Positions 1-13,800 of a stretch of 64,000 nucleotides of DNA are shown piece by piece. Under the pieces are notes generated by a model, which searched no databases, was not told the origin of the DNA, and worked only from the letters and a program-made list of their open reading frames with translations. The number at the start of each line of letters is the position of its first letter. Within the stretch, counting starts at the first letter, position 1. Source of the DNA: Panorpa germanica (Eukaryota; Arthropoda; Insecta; Mecoptera; Panorpidae); contig OY783216.1 in assembly GCA_963678705.1 (NCBI GenBank), forward strand, positions 682,001 through 746,000. Direction: 5' to 3'. The translations under genes were made by a program, and so were the position numbers.

Positions 1-612
1 CAATTTATTCATTCGTTAGTTGACCAACTTATACAAAATTTCGACTTTCAAGCACAAATCTACCCTCGGAAAAAACCTATAAAATTTTGATTTTTGAATT
101 ATTTTTTTTAATACGATATTTAATTATTACACCATCCAAAATTTGAGCTTTCTCCAAATTTTCCTACCGGGCCCACCAAATTTCCCCGCGACCCTTTTAT
201 AAATTTTTGAATTTCTAAATTTTAAGATATGTTCGCATTAAATAGCATATTACACATGCAAAATTTCAACTTTCTTTCTGTTACGAATCATACAGGAAAA
301 AGTGATTATTATTTTTCCAGTTTTTCCAAAATTACGGGTTTCCAGGAAATTCAGAGGAAAATCCAAGGACGCCAAAATTCTTAGAATTTTTTTCTCTACG
401 AAATAGGAAATTTTTAAAAACATCACCGGAGCCGTTTCTGTTTTACCACACGAATTTCGGACACATATAAGAATATAAACATACACCTGGAACATTATAA
501 TATAGGATTAACCGTTACTTCAATCAAAAATTAAGAAAACGACCACAAGCCCATTCGTACTGCATTTTTAACTTGATTGGATTTATGACTAGACTTTTTT
601 ATTTTTTAACAG
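1..612. other. AT-rich upstream/intronic DNA, 5' exon(s) of SMARCE1 not found
   Basis: No coding region is supported here. The first visible SMARCE1 exon starts at 613 in the middle of a codon (phase 1), so at least one 5' exon carrying the start codon lies upstream, either in this AT-rich stretch or outside the window. The bases around 541-557 (ACCACAAGCCCATTCG) resemble the right end of the GGGCTTGTG TIR family described elsewhere in the window and may be a degenerate remnant. Confidence 0.5.
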
Positions 613-3600
613 AGAGATCTAGACCACCTGGGCAAAATGTACAACCTGAATCCAGAAAGGAATCCAACGCGTCTGGAACATTTTGTTCAGCGCCTGGTGG
701 GAACGCTGCGTTTACACCCCAGAGAGTTGGAAAGGCTGTACTTGCTGTAATTTCTCTATTAATTACATAATATGATCACATCGCAGTAAACCTCAAATAT
801 ACAGTAACTCATTGTTACTTCAATTAAATAAATATGAACATTTATCGAAGTCGAATTCGTACGGAGTTCACAATGAGTTCAAATAACGAACCTGAGTTAA
901 CAATGAAGTCACTAATGATTTATTGGTTGTTACTGGATGTTTTTCAATATTATTTATAAATGTTAAAATTATCAGATCGCCTCAAACAACCCGAAGCCGC
1001 CCAAACCTCCCGAAAAGCCTTTAATGCCCTACATGAGGTATTCGAGAAGAGTTTGGGATTCGGTTAAGGCTGCTAATCCGGAACTGAAATTATGGGAAAT
1101 TGGAAAAATTATTGGCCAAATGTGGAGAGATTTACCAGAGCAAGACAAAACTGAATTTGTTGAAGAGTATGAAGCTGAAAAGGTATTTTAGAAAGTAATT
1201 AATTAACTAGGAATGCACCTTAAGTAATTTCGTAATGATTTGTAATTTCCATTTCAGATTGAATATGAAAAATTATTGAAAACTTATCATAATTCACCGG
1301 CGTATATTGCTTTTATAGCAGCAAAAACAAAAGTGAAACCAGGTAAGTTTAAAAATGACACTCCATCCCAAATTGACTATGCACTCCACAAGACATTGAA
1401 TCTAAAAAGAATTCATTATTTCCCAAAAACTATTTAATGAGCTCGTAAACGATTTCCTAATTTCTATAAAACTGCACTACATATTCATAGTTGGAGAAAA
1501 CTGTATTATTCGTTCAGTCAAGTAATAAAATACGTAATAATTTTTAGTGGCAATTGGAAATTCAGAAGATCGTGAAAATCATGAGCGAACAGTTAAGCAA
1601 ACCCCGGATCGTCGTATTGACATCCAACCAGCTGAAGACGAAGATGGTAAAGCTTAAAGATCGGTTACGTCTGTCATTTAGCACCTGTTTCAAATATAGG
1701 AACTCATTTAACTCACGAAATGACGAATTGATTTCAGACCAGCAAGATGACGGCTACACGTTCAAGCATGTGGCTTATGCTCGTTACTTGAGAAATCACC
1801 GACTGATCAACGAAATCTTCTCAGACGCTATTGTCCCGGATGTGCGATCCGTGGTGACCACAGGACGGATGCAAGTTCTGAAAAGACAGGTCCAATCACT
1901 GACGATGCACCAGAAAAAATTGGAAGGCGAATTACAACAAATTGAAGAAAAATTCGATTATAAGAAGAAGAAATTTTTGGAAAGCAGTGAACATTTTCAA
2001 CAGGAACTTGCGAAGGTAAGAAAATAATAGAAATATGAAAGAAAAAAGATTTAATTCCTTGACATTTTTCAGCAAAGTAAACCTGCAGTAGATGATGAAA
2101 CGTTCGCCCGCATGGTGGATCGTCAGCATGAAATAATTCGCCGGGAACGAGGCCGCGGTCTTGAAGAAGCACCACGAGGTAATAGAATAGAGGACACATC
2201 GAGCGCGGCAGAGCCCCAACCAGCTAGCGCCACGGTGGCCACTGATGACAGTCAGCCGCAACAAGAGGTACAAAAACGGCAAACCGCAAACCGCCAGTAG
2301 ATTAGATATCATAAGCCACTGTTTTTAAGGTTGTTTTCTTTAAAGAATGTGGTCACACAACGCCGACTCTGTAGAGGGACGCGATGTGCAAACAATCTAC
2401 TTTGGTTTGGAGGTATCTAATTTGAGATATCTAATAAATATCTAATATATTAGGTATTTTAATTGGGTTGTAATTCATATCAGAATTTATATAAAGCTGC
2501 ACTGTCCTCCTATATTATAATAATCCAACTGTATGTTTATATGTTTATTTTATATGTTTATACGTTTGGTTCGAATTTTGTATGGTACCAGGACATGTGA
2601 CCTTACGGCCGTTAAGTTGCTATCTCTTTTATACAACAGAGCGTAAAAGAGATAGCATATTCAATACAGAACTCTTAGCCATAGAAAAAATAACTGATCT
2701 ACCCTTAATAGTGCAGAAATGTTACGTTATAAATATGGCCGACTTCTGTACCGCTAAAACTACAATTCAAATTTTTAATTGCTATATCTCCATCAACATT
2801 TAGATATTTATTAAAATATACCAATAGGCCAATTTTCAAGTTTTTGTGCGCTCCTTCTTTAAACGAAACAACTTTGAATATTTCATTTTACTTATATAGA
2901 ATAAAATATATATTAACATAGGAAAAATCTAAACATATTGTATCATAAGCATATTATTCGTACAATATAATAGTATTAAATCATTTGTGGTATTAAATGT
3001 AGATTATCTTTATTTTTAATGCCAAGCAGATGATAGTTCTTCACTTCATTCAGGTAATTTTGTCCATTTAATGCATTGATATCTTTCTTTTAATTTTTGG
3101 GGGGATATTAATGAGAACAAAGGATAACAGATTATAATCAATACTCTAAGACATCACTAAGGCATTATTACTATCTTTTAAAAACGAAATACGAGTATAT
3201 TCGGACGTAATATAAAAAAAATTTGTCAAAATTCAACATTTTTTAAATATATTTAAATACTGTCTATTACAAAAGTAAATTTACAAACACAGCCCATGGA
3301 ACAGGAAGGAGCCATAAAAAAAATCAGCGAAGAGAAACCAGATTCCTTTAACGAAACAAATGGAATCGAACCTACGAACCCTGCTACTCCATCAGGGCCA
3401 GTTGAGGAGAACCAGGTGTCCCCAATAAGTCATCCTCCTGAGCCACGGCCTCCAAGTGAACCAAGACCGCCTTCACCACCACCTGTTGTCCGGGTTGAAC
3501 CGCAACATTCGGAACCTGTTGTTAATACATCGACCCCAGAGCCACCGGTGCCTGCCACTATACATCAGCCTAATATGCCGCCACCGTTAATGTCCAGTGC

Positions 3601-4974
3601 TCCAATGGGTAATTATTATTATTATTATATTATATTAATTGTTTGCCTTTCGGCTTTACAATCTACATTCTTAATACATTTCATAGAACTTCAACTTGAA
3701 ATTAAACTTAAAACTATTCTAAACCTTTCTATTTCCAAAAGTACTTTTCTGTTTCTTCTTCTCTAGACCCCCTCTCTTCATGTTCCCCATGAAAACGAGA
3801 TTATTATTTATTGTAATGTTTTTCGTTCTTTTTCTCTATTTCCGCCATCCACCTCTTTCCTTTACTGCCTCCCTTTAATAACTGCACAATATTCTCCTCG
3901 CTCATTACTTTTTCCTGACAAGCAAACTTAATGTGCTCCAGTGTTTCAATCTCCGTTCCGCACACTCTATACATTCTTTCCTCGCTATTTTCTCGGTATC
4001 TGTTTCCTTTCTCCTCGTTTCCCAATCTAAATATGGCAATCCTTCTCATGTTTTTGGTGTCTTTTTCTCTTAAGTAATCTGGTATCTCTGTCTCACAAAT
4101 CCTTTTATATCTTGTGTTGTATTTGCTCTTCTTGATTTTTTCCATTCTTTCCTGTTGCTGTATCTCCTTGTCTCTTCTCCTTAGCTTCTCTTCCACACTT
4201 GTGCCTCCTCTGTCGCCATTTCGTAGTACTCCTATTTTTTTCCTTCCATACTAATTATTTTTTGTCAAAGGTTGTCCCTATAAGACATCACGCTTTTGAA
4301 TTTGTACAGGTTCCAATCAACACGGAGGGCCACTTCCTCCACATGGAGTTGTCGGTGGCGGAGGACCACCGGGACCAAACATGCCGAACATGCCACCCCA
4401 CATGCAAGTGCACCCACAATGTAAGTGCACCCACACATACCTACAGATTAGTTCAAGACATTCACTTTAATTAGGTTTACCTTGCTTCAAGCTAACAAAT
4501 TAAATTTCTATATAACGGGGGTTTTACACGATCTGGACTGGTTTAAATATCTTTAAAAAAATGATTTTAACATGCTTCTTTATCAGCAATCCAACACGGA
4601 CCGGATGCGGTAATGAGTCCTTCCGCAGGATACATGTCCTATCCACCCGCCAGAGGCTACTACCCCCAGCAGTATACCTCGCATCCCCATGCCTATCCCT
4701 ATCACCACGGTTTCACGGGACAGTACGGGCCATATCCTGGACAATATGCACATTCTTCCATGGTTCGACCTCATAACTTTGGACCTTCTGCAGGCTCAGA
4801 TCCTTCACTCCACGACCAGCAATTCGGAGGAAATCGAGAGGACGACGATAAAGGTACCTGACACATTTTACGAACATTCCACTTGTGTTGGTTATAAATG
4901 TGTGTAACAAATTAATTTTGTTTTCAGAACAAAAAATGGATACTGACATTCCTGAGAAGAAATATCCAGACTGA
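613..4974 (+). CDS. SMARCE1: SWI/SNF subunit SMARCE1 / BAP111 (dalao), HMG-box protein, 5' partial
   Basis: DNA-bending subunit of the BAP/PBAP (SWI/SNF) chromatin remodelling complex; nuclear. Exons read: 613-737 (alternative donor at 746, same frame), 976-1182, 1258-1342, 1548-1646, 1738-2015, 2073-2267, 3293-3608, 4310-4420, 4587-4853, 4928-4974, about 576 codons, all phases consistent. Exons 2-3 encode the HMG box ([37 protein letters not shown]). Exon 5 carries the family signature [30 protein letters not shown] and a coiled coil ([12 protein letters not shown]). The C-terminus is long and Pro/Gly/Tyr-rich ([22 protein letters not shown]), low-complexity and probably disordered. The 5' start is missing. 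If the 2267 donor is not used, the frame reads on to a stop at 2298-2300, giving a short isoform. Family identity is very secure; the splice form is less so. Confidence 0.93.
2733..2850 (-). repeat. internal fragment of the GGGCTTGTG TIR element
   Basis: Lies in the SMARCE1 intron 2268-3292. It shares with the other copies the run from TATGGCCGACTTC through CTACAATTCAAATTTTTAAT and the block ATATCTCCATCAACATTTAG. No terminal repeats remain, so this is an old, truncated insertion. Strand given is relative to the 12.5- and 54-kb copies. Confidence 0.65.
3609..4262 (-). mobile_element. 5'-truncated non-LTR (LINE) retrotransposon, 3' end with RT C-terminal fragment
   Basis: On the minus strand an open stretch of about 130 codons (3804-4196) ends with a Cys/His knuckle ([18 protein letters not shown]) preceded by [13 protein letters not shown] recognise this as the C-terminal end of insect LINE reverse-transcriptase polyproteins. 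It is followed by a 3' untranslated region with TGTAAAGCCGAAAGGC and a TAA-rich tail at 3610-3640. A homologous 3' end lies at 50971-51275. The TAA tail abuts the SMARCE1 exon donor at 3609. An 8-bp TAATTATT occurs at both edges (3610 and 4252) and could be a target duplication, but it is low-complexity. The element is truncated and not expected to be mobile. Confidence 0.8.
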
Positions 4975-5610
4975 TTTTTTAAAATTTTTTTATTATTTGT
5001 AACAAAATTACATCTAGATTTACTAAGTGTAGATTTTTCAAAACGCAGTTAAACTACAGTTATAACAATAACCTAAATGGGTTTTTAATTTTAGTTTCGT
5101 TAACCGATCGATCAGAGTTAACGAATGTAAAATGTAACCCAGGTATTTTATTTGGTTAAGCTGCAGATACGTTCGACTCGAAGAAAAATAAGAGTTAATA
5201 AACAATGGTTTATTATAAACCACAGTTAACTGACTCTTGAAAAGTCACCACTCAATAAACTACATTATTTCTAACAGAATACTCAATTAAAAGAAATAGA
5301 TATTAAGCGAATTCGAATGTGTATACAGATCGTAATGTATTGAAAGAACGAAGTGGATTTAACAATGAATTTACCATTCATTCATTAAGGAACGCTTTTG
5401 TTTTACTTCATCGTAAGGTTTTTAGTCCTAGTTTCTTTGATAACGAAATAATTATTGACTTAGGTTAATTTTAAGACTGCAATACTTTTGTTCCTAACAT
5501 ACTTATAAGAAATATTTAACCTTTTTTGATATTCTTAAAAAAATGATATAATAATACGCCATACAATGGACTTGTGAACTGATATTGACAAAGTTGACTG
5601 TCTGGACCTC
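4975..5610. other. intergenic/3' UTR, nothing recognised
   Basis: Follows the SMARCE1 stop codon. AT-rich with only short spurious open frames. It probably holds the SMARCE1 3' UTR, but no convincing signal was fixed. Confidence 0.4.
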
Positions 5611-6172
5611 AATTGGCTTGTGTCCTATTTCTTAATTTCTATAAAAGTGTACTATATATTGATATATAACCTACATGGTTACTAGAACCTCAAATGTTCA
5701 ATTATTTTTTAACAACTCCTTATATATATAACATATGTTAAGAGATATTAACAATTAAAAAAGTCATTTACTCTCTTTAATTGTTAAATGTACTCAACGT
5801 TGTACACATTCCAAGTGCATGTGACATCCCAATCCTTGTGTAAGGTTACCAACCTTACAGCTCATAAATCTCTGCTATATGTATTTATATATCAAAATAT
5901 CAAATATTATTTACAGCTATTTCAAGGAACACTCAAATTCCAATATTATGTCTGCCTTAGCAGGGTTAAATAATATAAAAATTTATTATTCTTTGACCTG
6001 ACTTGATTATTTGACTACCAACAGCTACAAAACATTACCACAGCACTGACCTATTCAACAAATAACTGACGTTAACATGCATTTCACGTCATACAAATAT
6101 GGCCGACCATTTCTAGCGCTAAAACTCAACAATTCAAAAAACGACCGCTAAAAAAAGAGTTCACAAGCCCAT
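5611..6172 (+). mobile_element. GGGCTTGTG-family TIR element, copy A (internally deleted)
   Basis: Starts TTGGCTTGTGTCCTATTTCT and ends TTCACAAGCCCAT. The interior contains the family blocks CCTCAAATGTTCAATTATTT, TTTAATTGTTAAATG, CCAAGTGCATGTGACATC and TTGACTACCAACAGCTACA. The right subterminal block is shortened compared with the 20.6-kb copy. No protein-coding capacity. Confidence 0.85.
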
Positions 6173-6699
6173 TTATTCTGTTTTCTATATTCTAAATGTT
6201 CTAACAATATTTTATTTAGTTACTTATCCAGCAAATACATTATTCTGTTCAATTGAAAAAATGTGTTCATTAAATTATTTATATGTTGTAAAAATTAAAC
6301 TTATTAAAACTTAAGTATGTATTGTTAAAAACTTATTTCAAAATGTGTTTTTCTGATTGCCATACTATTAGGCGTTACTTACTTTAACGATTATTAAACA
6401 TATAATGAATTCTTGCCTTGTATTTTTTAGTTAAACGGACCACATTCCTCTTAAACCTTGTAATCTTTGCTGATAATGTGCTTTGCGTTGGTCCCCTTTG
6501 ACCTGGCCCCCAGCGGCGACCTTCTTTTGATTAGAAAGAGTTTTAAAGGTCAACCATTTAAAAATGTCTAATTTTGTCGTAAACTTCAGTAAGCTGTATC
6601 TAAAACTTCTACCACGTTGTCAGGACAAATTGTTCAAATTTATGTGACGAGTAACAGAGCCAGACTAACATCAGTGGGCCCTGAGCCCGATTATTGAAA

Positions 6700-7440
6700 A
6701 CTTAAACTCGTAACACACAATACCTTATGGGGTGAAGGGGTAAGGTCAAATCGATACAAAAAAGCATATTTTCGATCATGTTTTTTGACAACACGAAAAA
6801 TATATAATTGTTTCTATAATTACTACATGATAAAACAATATTTAGAGAATACTTAGTGAAATTTTCATAAAAAAATATCAAAAAATCAGTTAATGTCAGC
6901 GAATTAGAGAGGGCACCGACTCTGAAATCGCTGAAAATGCGGTTTCTCACACTTAGCTTTTTCAGTTCTCTCTAGGTGAAAATCTACTGAAACGATTCTT
7001 TTGAAATTTTGTACACTCTTTCTTTACATAAATGCCGAGGTAACGCTGTCGAGTTTTTTTTATTTTTTTATTTTAACGTATTTTAAAATAACAAAGTTTC
7101 TGATTCTTTTCATGAAAAATCGGGATTTTGACTTTTAAGTGCTGTAAAAAAATGAAAAATCAATAAAAATAGAAAAACTCGACAGCGTTATCTGCAGAAA
7201 TTTATCAACTAATGAAATCATTTTGGTTTTTCGATTTCACCGCAATGAGACCTTTTTTTGTGACGTTAGCGGATTTCTTGACATTTATTTATGAAAATTT
7301 CACAAAATATTCTTCAAATGTTATTTTATCATGTAGTAATTATAGAAACAATTATATATTAACTGTGTCGTCAAAAAACATGATCGAAAATATGTTTCTT
7401 TTTATCGTTTTGATCTTAACCTTAATGTGAGGTACTAAGT
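6700..7440. repeat. long inverted repeat (foldback element)
   Basis: Left arm about 6706-6960 and right arm about 7200-7437 are imperfect reverse complements. Examples: TTTCGATCATGTTTTTTGAC (left) with GTCAAAAAACATGATCGAAA (right), and ATTACTACATGATAAAA with TTTTATCATGTAGTAAT. An inner pair GTAACGCTGTCGAGTTTTTT / AAAAACTCGACAGCGTTATC lies at about 7041 and 7174. The two open frames here (6702-6950 and 7212-7430) are mirror images of each other, not genes. No other copy in the window. Confidence 0.85.
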
Positions 7441-7823
7441 TTTGCGAGATATTAAATATGTGAATGCAAATATAAATAAATTTGGGTTATTTGTTATTAT
7501 TTATCACTGGATAGAATTAATTTGTCCGGTCCTGCACGTAATGATTTTGTACACAAATGATCGTTACCATCTTGGGTAATTAAAAAAATCTAAAAATATT
7601 AGTCAATAAAATGATGTGCGACATTGGCTTATCTACAGCATTGGCTTTTGACCCGACGACCTCTGGGTTAGTAATACTACCATAACCATATCACGATCTT
7701 GTTGTTGCACAGCATCTTGTAAAATTATTCTCCATTTGTTAGTAGTAGACAAGCGTGTCCAGCCTGTCCAGCCTCTCCAGCGTGCAAATAAATAACTTAC
7801 TGCGCTAATCCAGTGTTTCAAAA
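7441..7823. promoter_or_regulatory. GLDC upstream region
   Basis: Non-coding stretch before the GLDC start codon. It contains a locally less AT-rich block (7630-7800) that probably holds the transcription start. No core promoter motif could be assigned. Confidence 0.3.
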
Positions 7824-10800
7824 ATGAACCGTAGTGTTTTTAAAAGCCTGCAGAATGTCAAAGCGGTTGGCAACCATCTTAAGTATAAAATTTCAGTTGG
7901 TAGTCAAGTGAGGTATGCGACAACTCAAACTATAGATACGCTTTTCCCGGTGAAGCAGGATTTCCCATCGAGGCACATCGGACCACGTGATTCTGACATC
8001 ATCACCATGCTGGACACAGTAGGATACAAGGTAACTTGATCTAGACTTAGGGCATTATATCTTAAGACAGTCAGTGGCAGCTTTAGCCATTGCGAGGCCC
8101 CGGGGTGGCAGATCTTTGAGAGTCCCTTGTTCTTTGTGTAATTTATGTAAATGGGCTTGTGTCCTCATTTTTTAGAGGTCGATTTTTCAATTGTTGATTG
8201 AAATTGATGTTAATAAATCTGTATTGGCGTTTTTATTTTATTAAATATTTAAATGTTGACGGAGATATAGCAATTACAAATTTGAATTGTACTTTTAGCG
8301 CTAGATATATCGGCCATTTGTATGACGTTAAATACATTTTATACGTTAGTTACTTGTTGAGTAGGTCAGCGCTGTGGTAATGTTTTGTAGCTCTTGTTAG
8401 TCGAAATAATCAAGTCAAGTCAAAGAATAATAAGTTTTATTTTATTTAACCCTGCTACGGTAGACATAATATTGAAATTTTATTGTTCCTCGAAATAACT
8501 GTAAATATTATTTGATATTTTGATATATAAATATATAATGTAACATCCGGTTGGTAATTTGTGCAGTGAGCGTAATGTAAAAATGTTTGTAGGGATCTCG
8601 GATTAGGGAACTGAAAAATACTATAATACAAGATTTATCAACGTGGTCGAGATTCTTGTATATATTTATGTCGACAGAAATACAGTTATGCAAATTTTGA
8701 TTATTATTCCAGTCACTGGATGAGCTAACAGATAAAGCAGTACCCGCTAATATCCGACTTTCAAAACTCCTGGATATTGAGGAACCAGTAGGTACGATGT
8801 GCAACAAAATAATTCTGAATTTGATGCGATAAGAAAATTAAAGTAAAATGCATGCCACTTTGTCGAATGACGAATAAAATTGTTTATCTTAGGTGAATAT
8901 GATTTAATAAAAAGAATTCGGGGAATTGCTGAAACGAACCAAATTTGGAGATCGTACATCGGAATGGGCTATTACAACTGCTGTGTACCGCATACCATAA
9001 TGAGAAATATATTCGAAAACCCTGGATGGTAAGATTCCGTTAAGATTCAATCTCTATTCTATCAAGACAACGACATTAATGGTTTGTTTTAAATAAAGGA
9101 CAACGCAGTACACGCCATACCAACCAGAGGTCGCACAAGGTCGCCTGGAAAGTTTGCTAAATTACCAAACAATGATTTCCGATATGACTGGCTTGGAAGT
9201 GTCAAACGCCTCTCTTCTAGATGAAGGTACAGCTGCTGCAGAAGCCATGGGACTTTGCTTCAGGTTCAGACATATTCATTTCTATTTCGCGTAGTGCAGA
9301 CAGTATTACGGACGAATGTGTGTATTAAAACTGTATCTGCTTCATTTTAGACATAACAAACGAAGACACATTTACCTATCAGACCAATTGCATCCTCAAA
9401 CTATATCAGTTGTGACAACACGTGCAGATGCGCTGGGGCTAAAAGCTACTGTTGGTCCAGTTGCAAATGTCGACTTCACTGACCGAGATATTTCTGGAAT
9501 AATCATCCAATATCCAGACACAAATGGAAACGTGGAAAATTTTGAAAAACTTTCAGCAGATGCACATGCAAATGGGGTAAGGATTCTTTCTCTCTTTCTC
9601 TCTCGCTCATTTAAACGCTTTAAACGTTTCATCACACTTTTCTTTTAGACACTTGTGGTTTGCGCTACAGATCTACTGGCGTTAACTTTATTACGACCTC
9701 CAGCTGAGTTTGGGGTAGATATTGCGGTTGGCACATCTCAGAGATTTGGGGTTCCTTTGGGGTACGGAGGGCCCCATGCAGGATTCTTTGCTTGCAAGCA
9801 AAATCTGGTGCGGTTAATGCCAGGCAGGATGATCGGTGTAACAAGAGACGCCAACGGTCTGGACGCTTATCGATTGGCCCTACAAACCAGAGAGCAACAT
9901 ATTCGGCGAGATAAGGCTACAAGCAATATATGCACGGCTCAAGCCTTATTGGCCAACATGTCAGCAATGTTTGCTGTCTACCATGGCCCTCAAGGGCTGA
10001 AAGACATCGCCGTGCAAGTTCACAATGGCGCACTTGCCCTTAACGCAGGTACGTGATAATTGCGAAAGTTTTACCGCTTAAGTTTTATCCATATTTATGA
10101 CATCACTAAGTTACTATTACAGACTGTAGAATACGTAACAAATAATCGATTTTATTTTTGTTTGTTTACCAATTTTATAATGTAAAAACTGTATATGTTC
10201 TTCAAGACAACTGTAAGTAGTTTCTGATGTCTAAGTATACAGTGTTAAGTATCTCCAGATCTTCTTATGACCATCATACTCTGTTGTTTAACAGAAATGG
10301 TTTTGTTAGAAGGAAACAAACATGACATCAAACGATTAATCATTATTTATAGATTTTGATCCCTTTAATGACCAAATGTTTATATTTCTAATAAAGCATT
10401 TTGTTATAATTGTGTTATTTCTTAAGTCAACGTCTTTAGGAAGCCTAAGATGATATCACAATATGTTTTTTTCAGGTTTACGAATGGCAGGTCATACGTT
10501 AACAAACACCGTATTCTTTGACACTCTTAAAGTTGTACCCAAAAACTTAACGGTTGATGAAATAAAAGTCAGATCAGCTAAAAAACAAATCAACTTCCGC
10601 TATTTCGAAGATGGTTCCATCGGAATCGCTTTGGACGAGACAGTAAAACCCGCCGACATAGAAGACATCTTGTGGATATTTAACTGCGAGACGCTAGAGA
10701 CTATTGTGTCCTCAACAGATATCAGCAAATACGCTATTGGGCACAGCAGCTTCAAGAGGACGTCTCCCTACTTAACGCATCCGGTGTTCAACCAGCACCA

Positions 10801-13800
10801 TTCCGAATCTCGCATGGTACGCTATATGAAACAACTAGAAAACAAGGATGTATCCCTCGTTCACTCTATGATTCCTTTGGGATCGTGCACCATGAAGCTA
10901 AACTCCACCACTGAGATGATGCCTTGTAGTTTTAGGCATTTCACGGAACTTCATCCATTTGCACCACTGGAGCAGGCTGCGGGGTATCATACACTGTTTA
11001 GGGAGTTGGAGAAGGATCTCTGTGCCATCACCGGATACGATAACATCTCCTTCCAACCGAATAGTGGAGCGCAGGGAGAATACGCCGGCTTGAGAGCCAT
11101 CAAGGGATACCACGATTCCAGAGGAGATACCAACCGATCAATCTGTTTAATTCCTGTATCCGCTCATGGCACGAATCCAGCTTCCGCTCAAATGGCGGGG
11201 ATGAAAGTTGAGCCAATCAGAGTATCTCCCGATGGATCTATAGACATGGTGCATTTGAAGGAAAAGGTGATCCAACACAGCGCCAATTTATCGTGTCTTA
11301 TGATAACCTATCCATCTACAAACGGTGTCTTTGAGGAAACCGTTGCAGAGGTTTGCCAATTAGTTCACGAGCACGGTGGCCAGGTTTATTTAGACGGGGC
11401 CAATATGAATGCGCAAGTTGGACTTTGCCGACCAGGAGATTATGGAAGCGATGTTTCTCATCTCAATCTGCATAAGACTTTCTGTATACCACATGGCGGA
11501 GGAGGACCAGGTATGGGACCAATCGGTGTAAAGAAGCATCTTGCGCCATTTTTACCAAGCCATCCAGTCGTAGATCCTATGGCAGGCTTGGAATACAAAT
11601 CACAATCATTTGGGGCAGTCAGTGCTGCTCCATATGGTTCATCTGCCATTTTACCAATTTCTTGGGCGTATATTAAAATGATGGGACCAAAAGGTTTACG
11701 TAAAGCTACCCAAGTTGCCATTTTAAATGCAAACTACATGAGTAGAAGGTTGGATACTTACTACAAAACTTTATTCAAAGGACCAAACAGCCACTTGTGC
11801 GCACATGAGTTTATTATTGACGTAAGAGACTTTAAGAAGACCGCGGACATTGAACCAGTAGACATCGCAAAACGGTTGATGGACTACGGGTTCCACGCGC
11901 CTACAATGTCTTGGCCAGTTTCTGGAACTCTGATGATTGAACCCACAGAATCGGAAGATAAATCCGAATTGGATAGGTTCTGTGATGCACTTATTTCTAT
12001 TCGAAGAGAAATAGCAGACATAGAAGAAAAGAAAATTGATATCAGACTTAACCCTTTAAAAATGGCGCCACATACACAAAAGCAAATTGTAGATAACGAA
12101 TGGAACAGGCCCTACAGCAGAGAACAAGCTGCGTTCCCAGCTGTAAGTATATGAAGTAATAAATAGTAATAATATGAATGCAGTAAGCAAGCTGTCGCAA
12201 GCTGTATGTTTGATTCTCCAATACTAGAGTGGTACTAGTATAGCGGCAAAAATGTTACATTCAAATATAAAGCCACTGCGAGCGCACACTATTCACATTA
12301 CCCTCTGCAAACAGTTGTCGTAGAAAGATTGAGATAACGCTAGTACTTCTAACAAATAAATGTTTCCTTTCTTATTTTATTGCTATCATAAATTGACCTT
12401 TTCGCGGATTAATTAAATTATAAAACGTCTGTTACGGATTATCATATTCAGAAAATAGCCGTTAAAGAATGGGCTTGTGTCCTCATTTTTTAGTGGTCGA
12501 TTTTTCAATTGTTGATTGAAATTGAAGTTATTAAAAGTGTATTGGCGTATCTATTTTATTAAATATCTAAATGTTGACGGAGATATAGCAATTACAAATT
12601 TGAATTGTAGTTTTAGCGCTAGAAATGGTCGTCCATATTTGTATGACGTGAAAAGCATTTTATACGTCAGTTATTTGTTGATTAGGTCCGTGCTGTGGTA
12701 ATGTTTTGTAGTTGTTGGTAGTCGAAATAATCAAGTCAAGTCAAAGAATAATAAGTTTTTATTTTATTTAACCCTGTTGCGGTAGACATGATATTGAAAT
12801 TTTATTGCTCCTTGAAATAGCTGTAAATAATTTGATATTTTGATTTATAAATACATATAGCAGAGATTTATGAGCTGTAAGGTTTGTAATCTTACACAAG
12901 GATTGTGAGGTCACATGCATTTAGAATGTTGTCTAACGTTGAATCCCTTTAATAATTAAAGAGACAAAATGACTTTTTTAATTGTTAATATCTCCTAACG
13001 GGAGTTATTAAAAAATAATTGAACATTTGAGGTTCTAGTTACCTACTTTATCAATATATAGTACACTTTTATAGAAATTGAGACATAGGACATAAGCCCA
13101 TTAAAAAGTTCACAAAGTATATTTAACCATCATCACCATGACCACTTATAGAGCCTGGGTTCCGTTTAAGGCTTTTCTTTCAACGTTCCATAACCATTTT
13201 CTTTCAGTCCATTTCCACAATTCATTTTACCCAAAATTATAATTAGAACAATATATATATTGTTCTACATTTGTTTTAAGATTGGATAATATTCATGTGT
13301 TCATTTAAACTTCGGAAAAATATCAAATATATCGACATAATATAATTTTGAGGTGTGCTGTAAACTTTTATATAAGTCCCTTGGGACTTATAATTATATG
13401 ATAATCCATTTCCAAGTAGTATAATAAATGCAACAGTGCCGACTACGATTCTTCAGATTCTTTAAGGAATTTCTTGGACCAAAGATATAGAATCTGTGTT
13501 TGCTTGTTATTTTATTTAAAATATGAGTATGATTATCAAATTTATTAGACAGTTTTGCATTACACTCATATTTGCATATATGTAGTTACTATAAAAACTA
13601 CTAACATAGTAGAAGAACATCAGTGCTTTTCACTCGCTCGTATCAGAAATAAGACGACGTTAAACAAATTTTAAATTCGTATAACATATTAAGTAAACCA
13701 TAACAAAATGATAATATGATTAAATATTTTACAGCCGTTCGTAAAGCCCGAAAATAAAATTTGGCCAAGTGTTGGAAGAATTGACGACATCTACGGTGAC

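Noticed and set aside
1828-2312. Two long minus-strand frames opposite SMARCE1
   Set aside because: They are antisense shadows of the coiled-coil exon and its flank, with no family resemblance.
10898-11721. Minus-strand frames opposite GLDC exon 7
   Set aside because: Antisense shadows of a long conserved coding exon.
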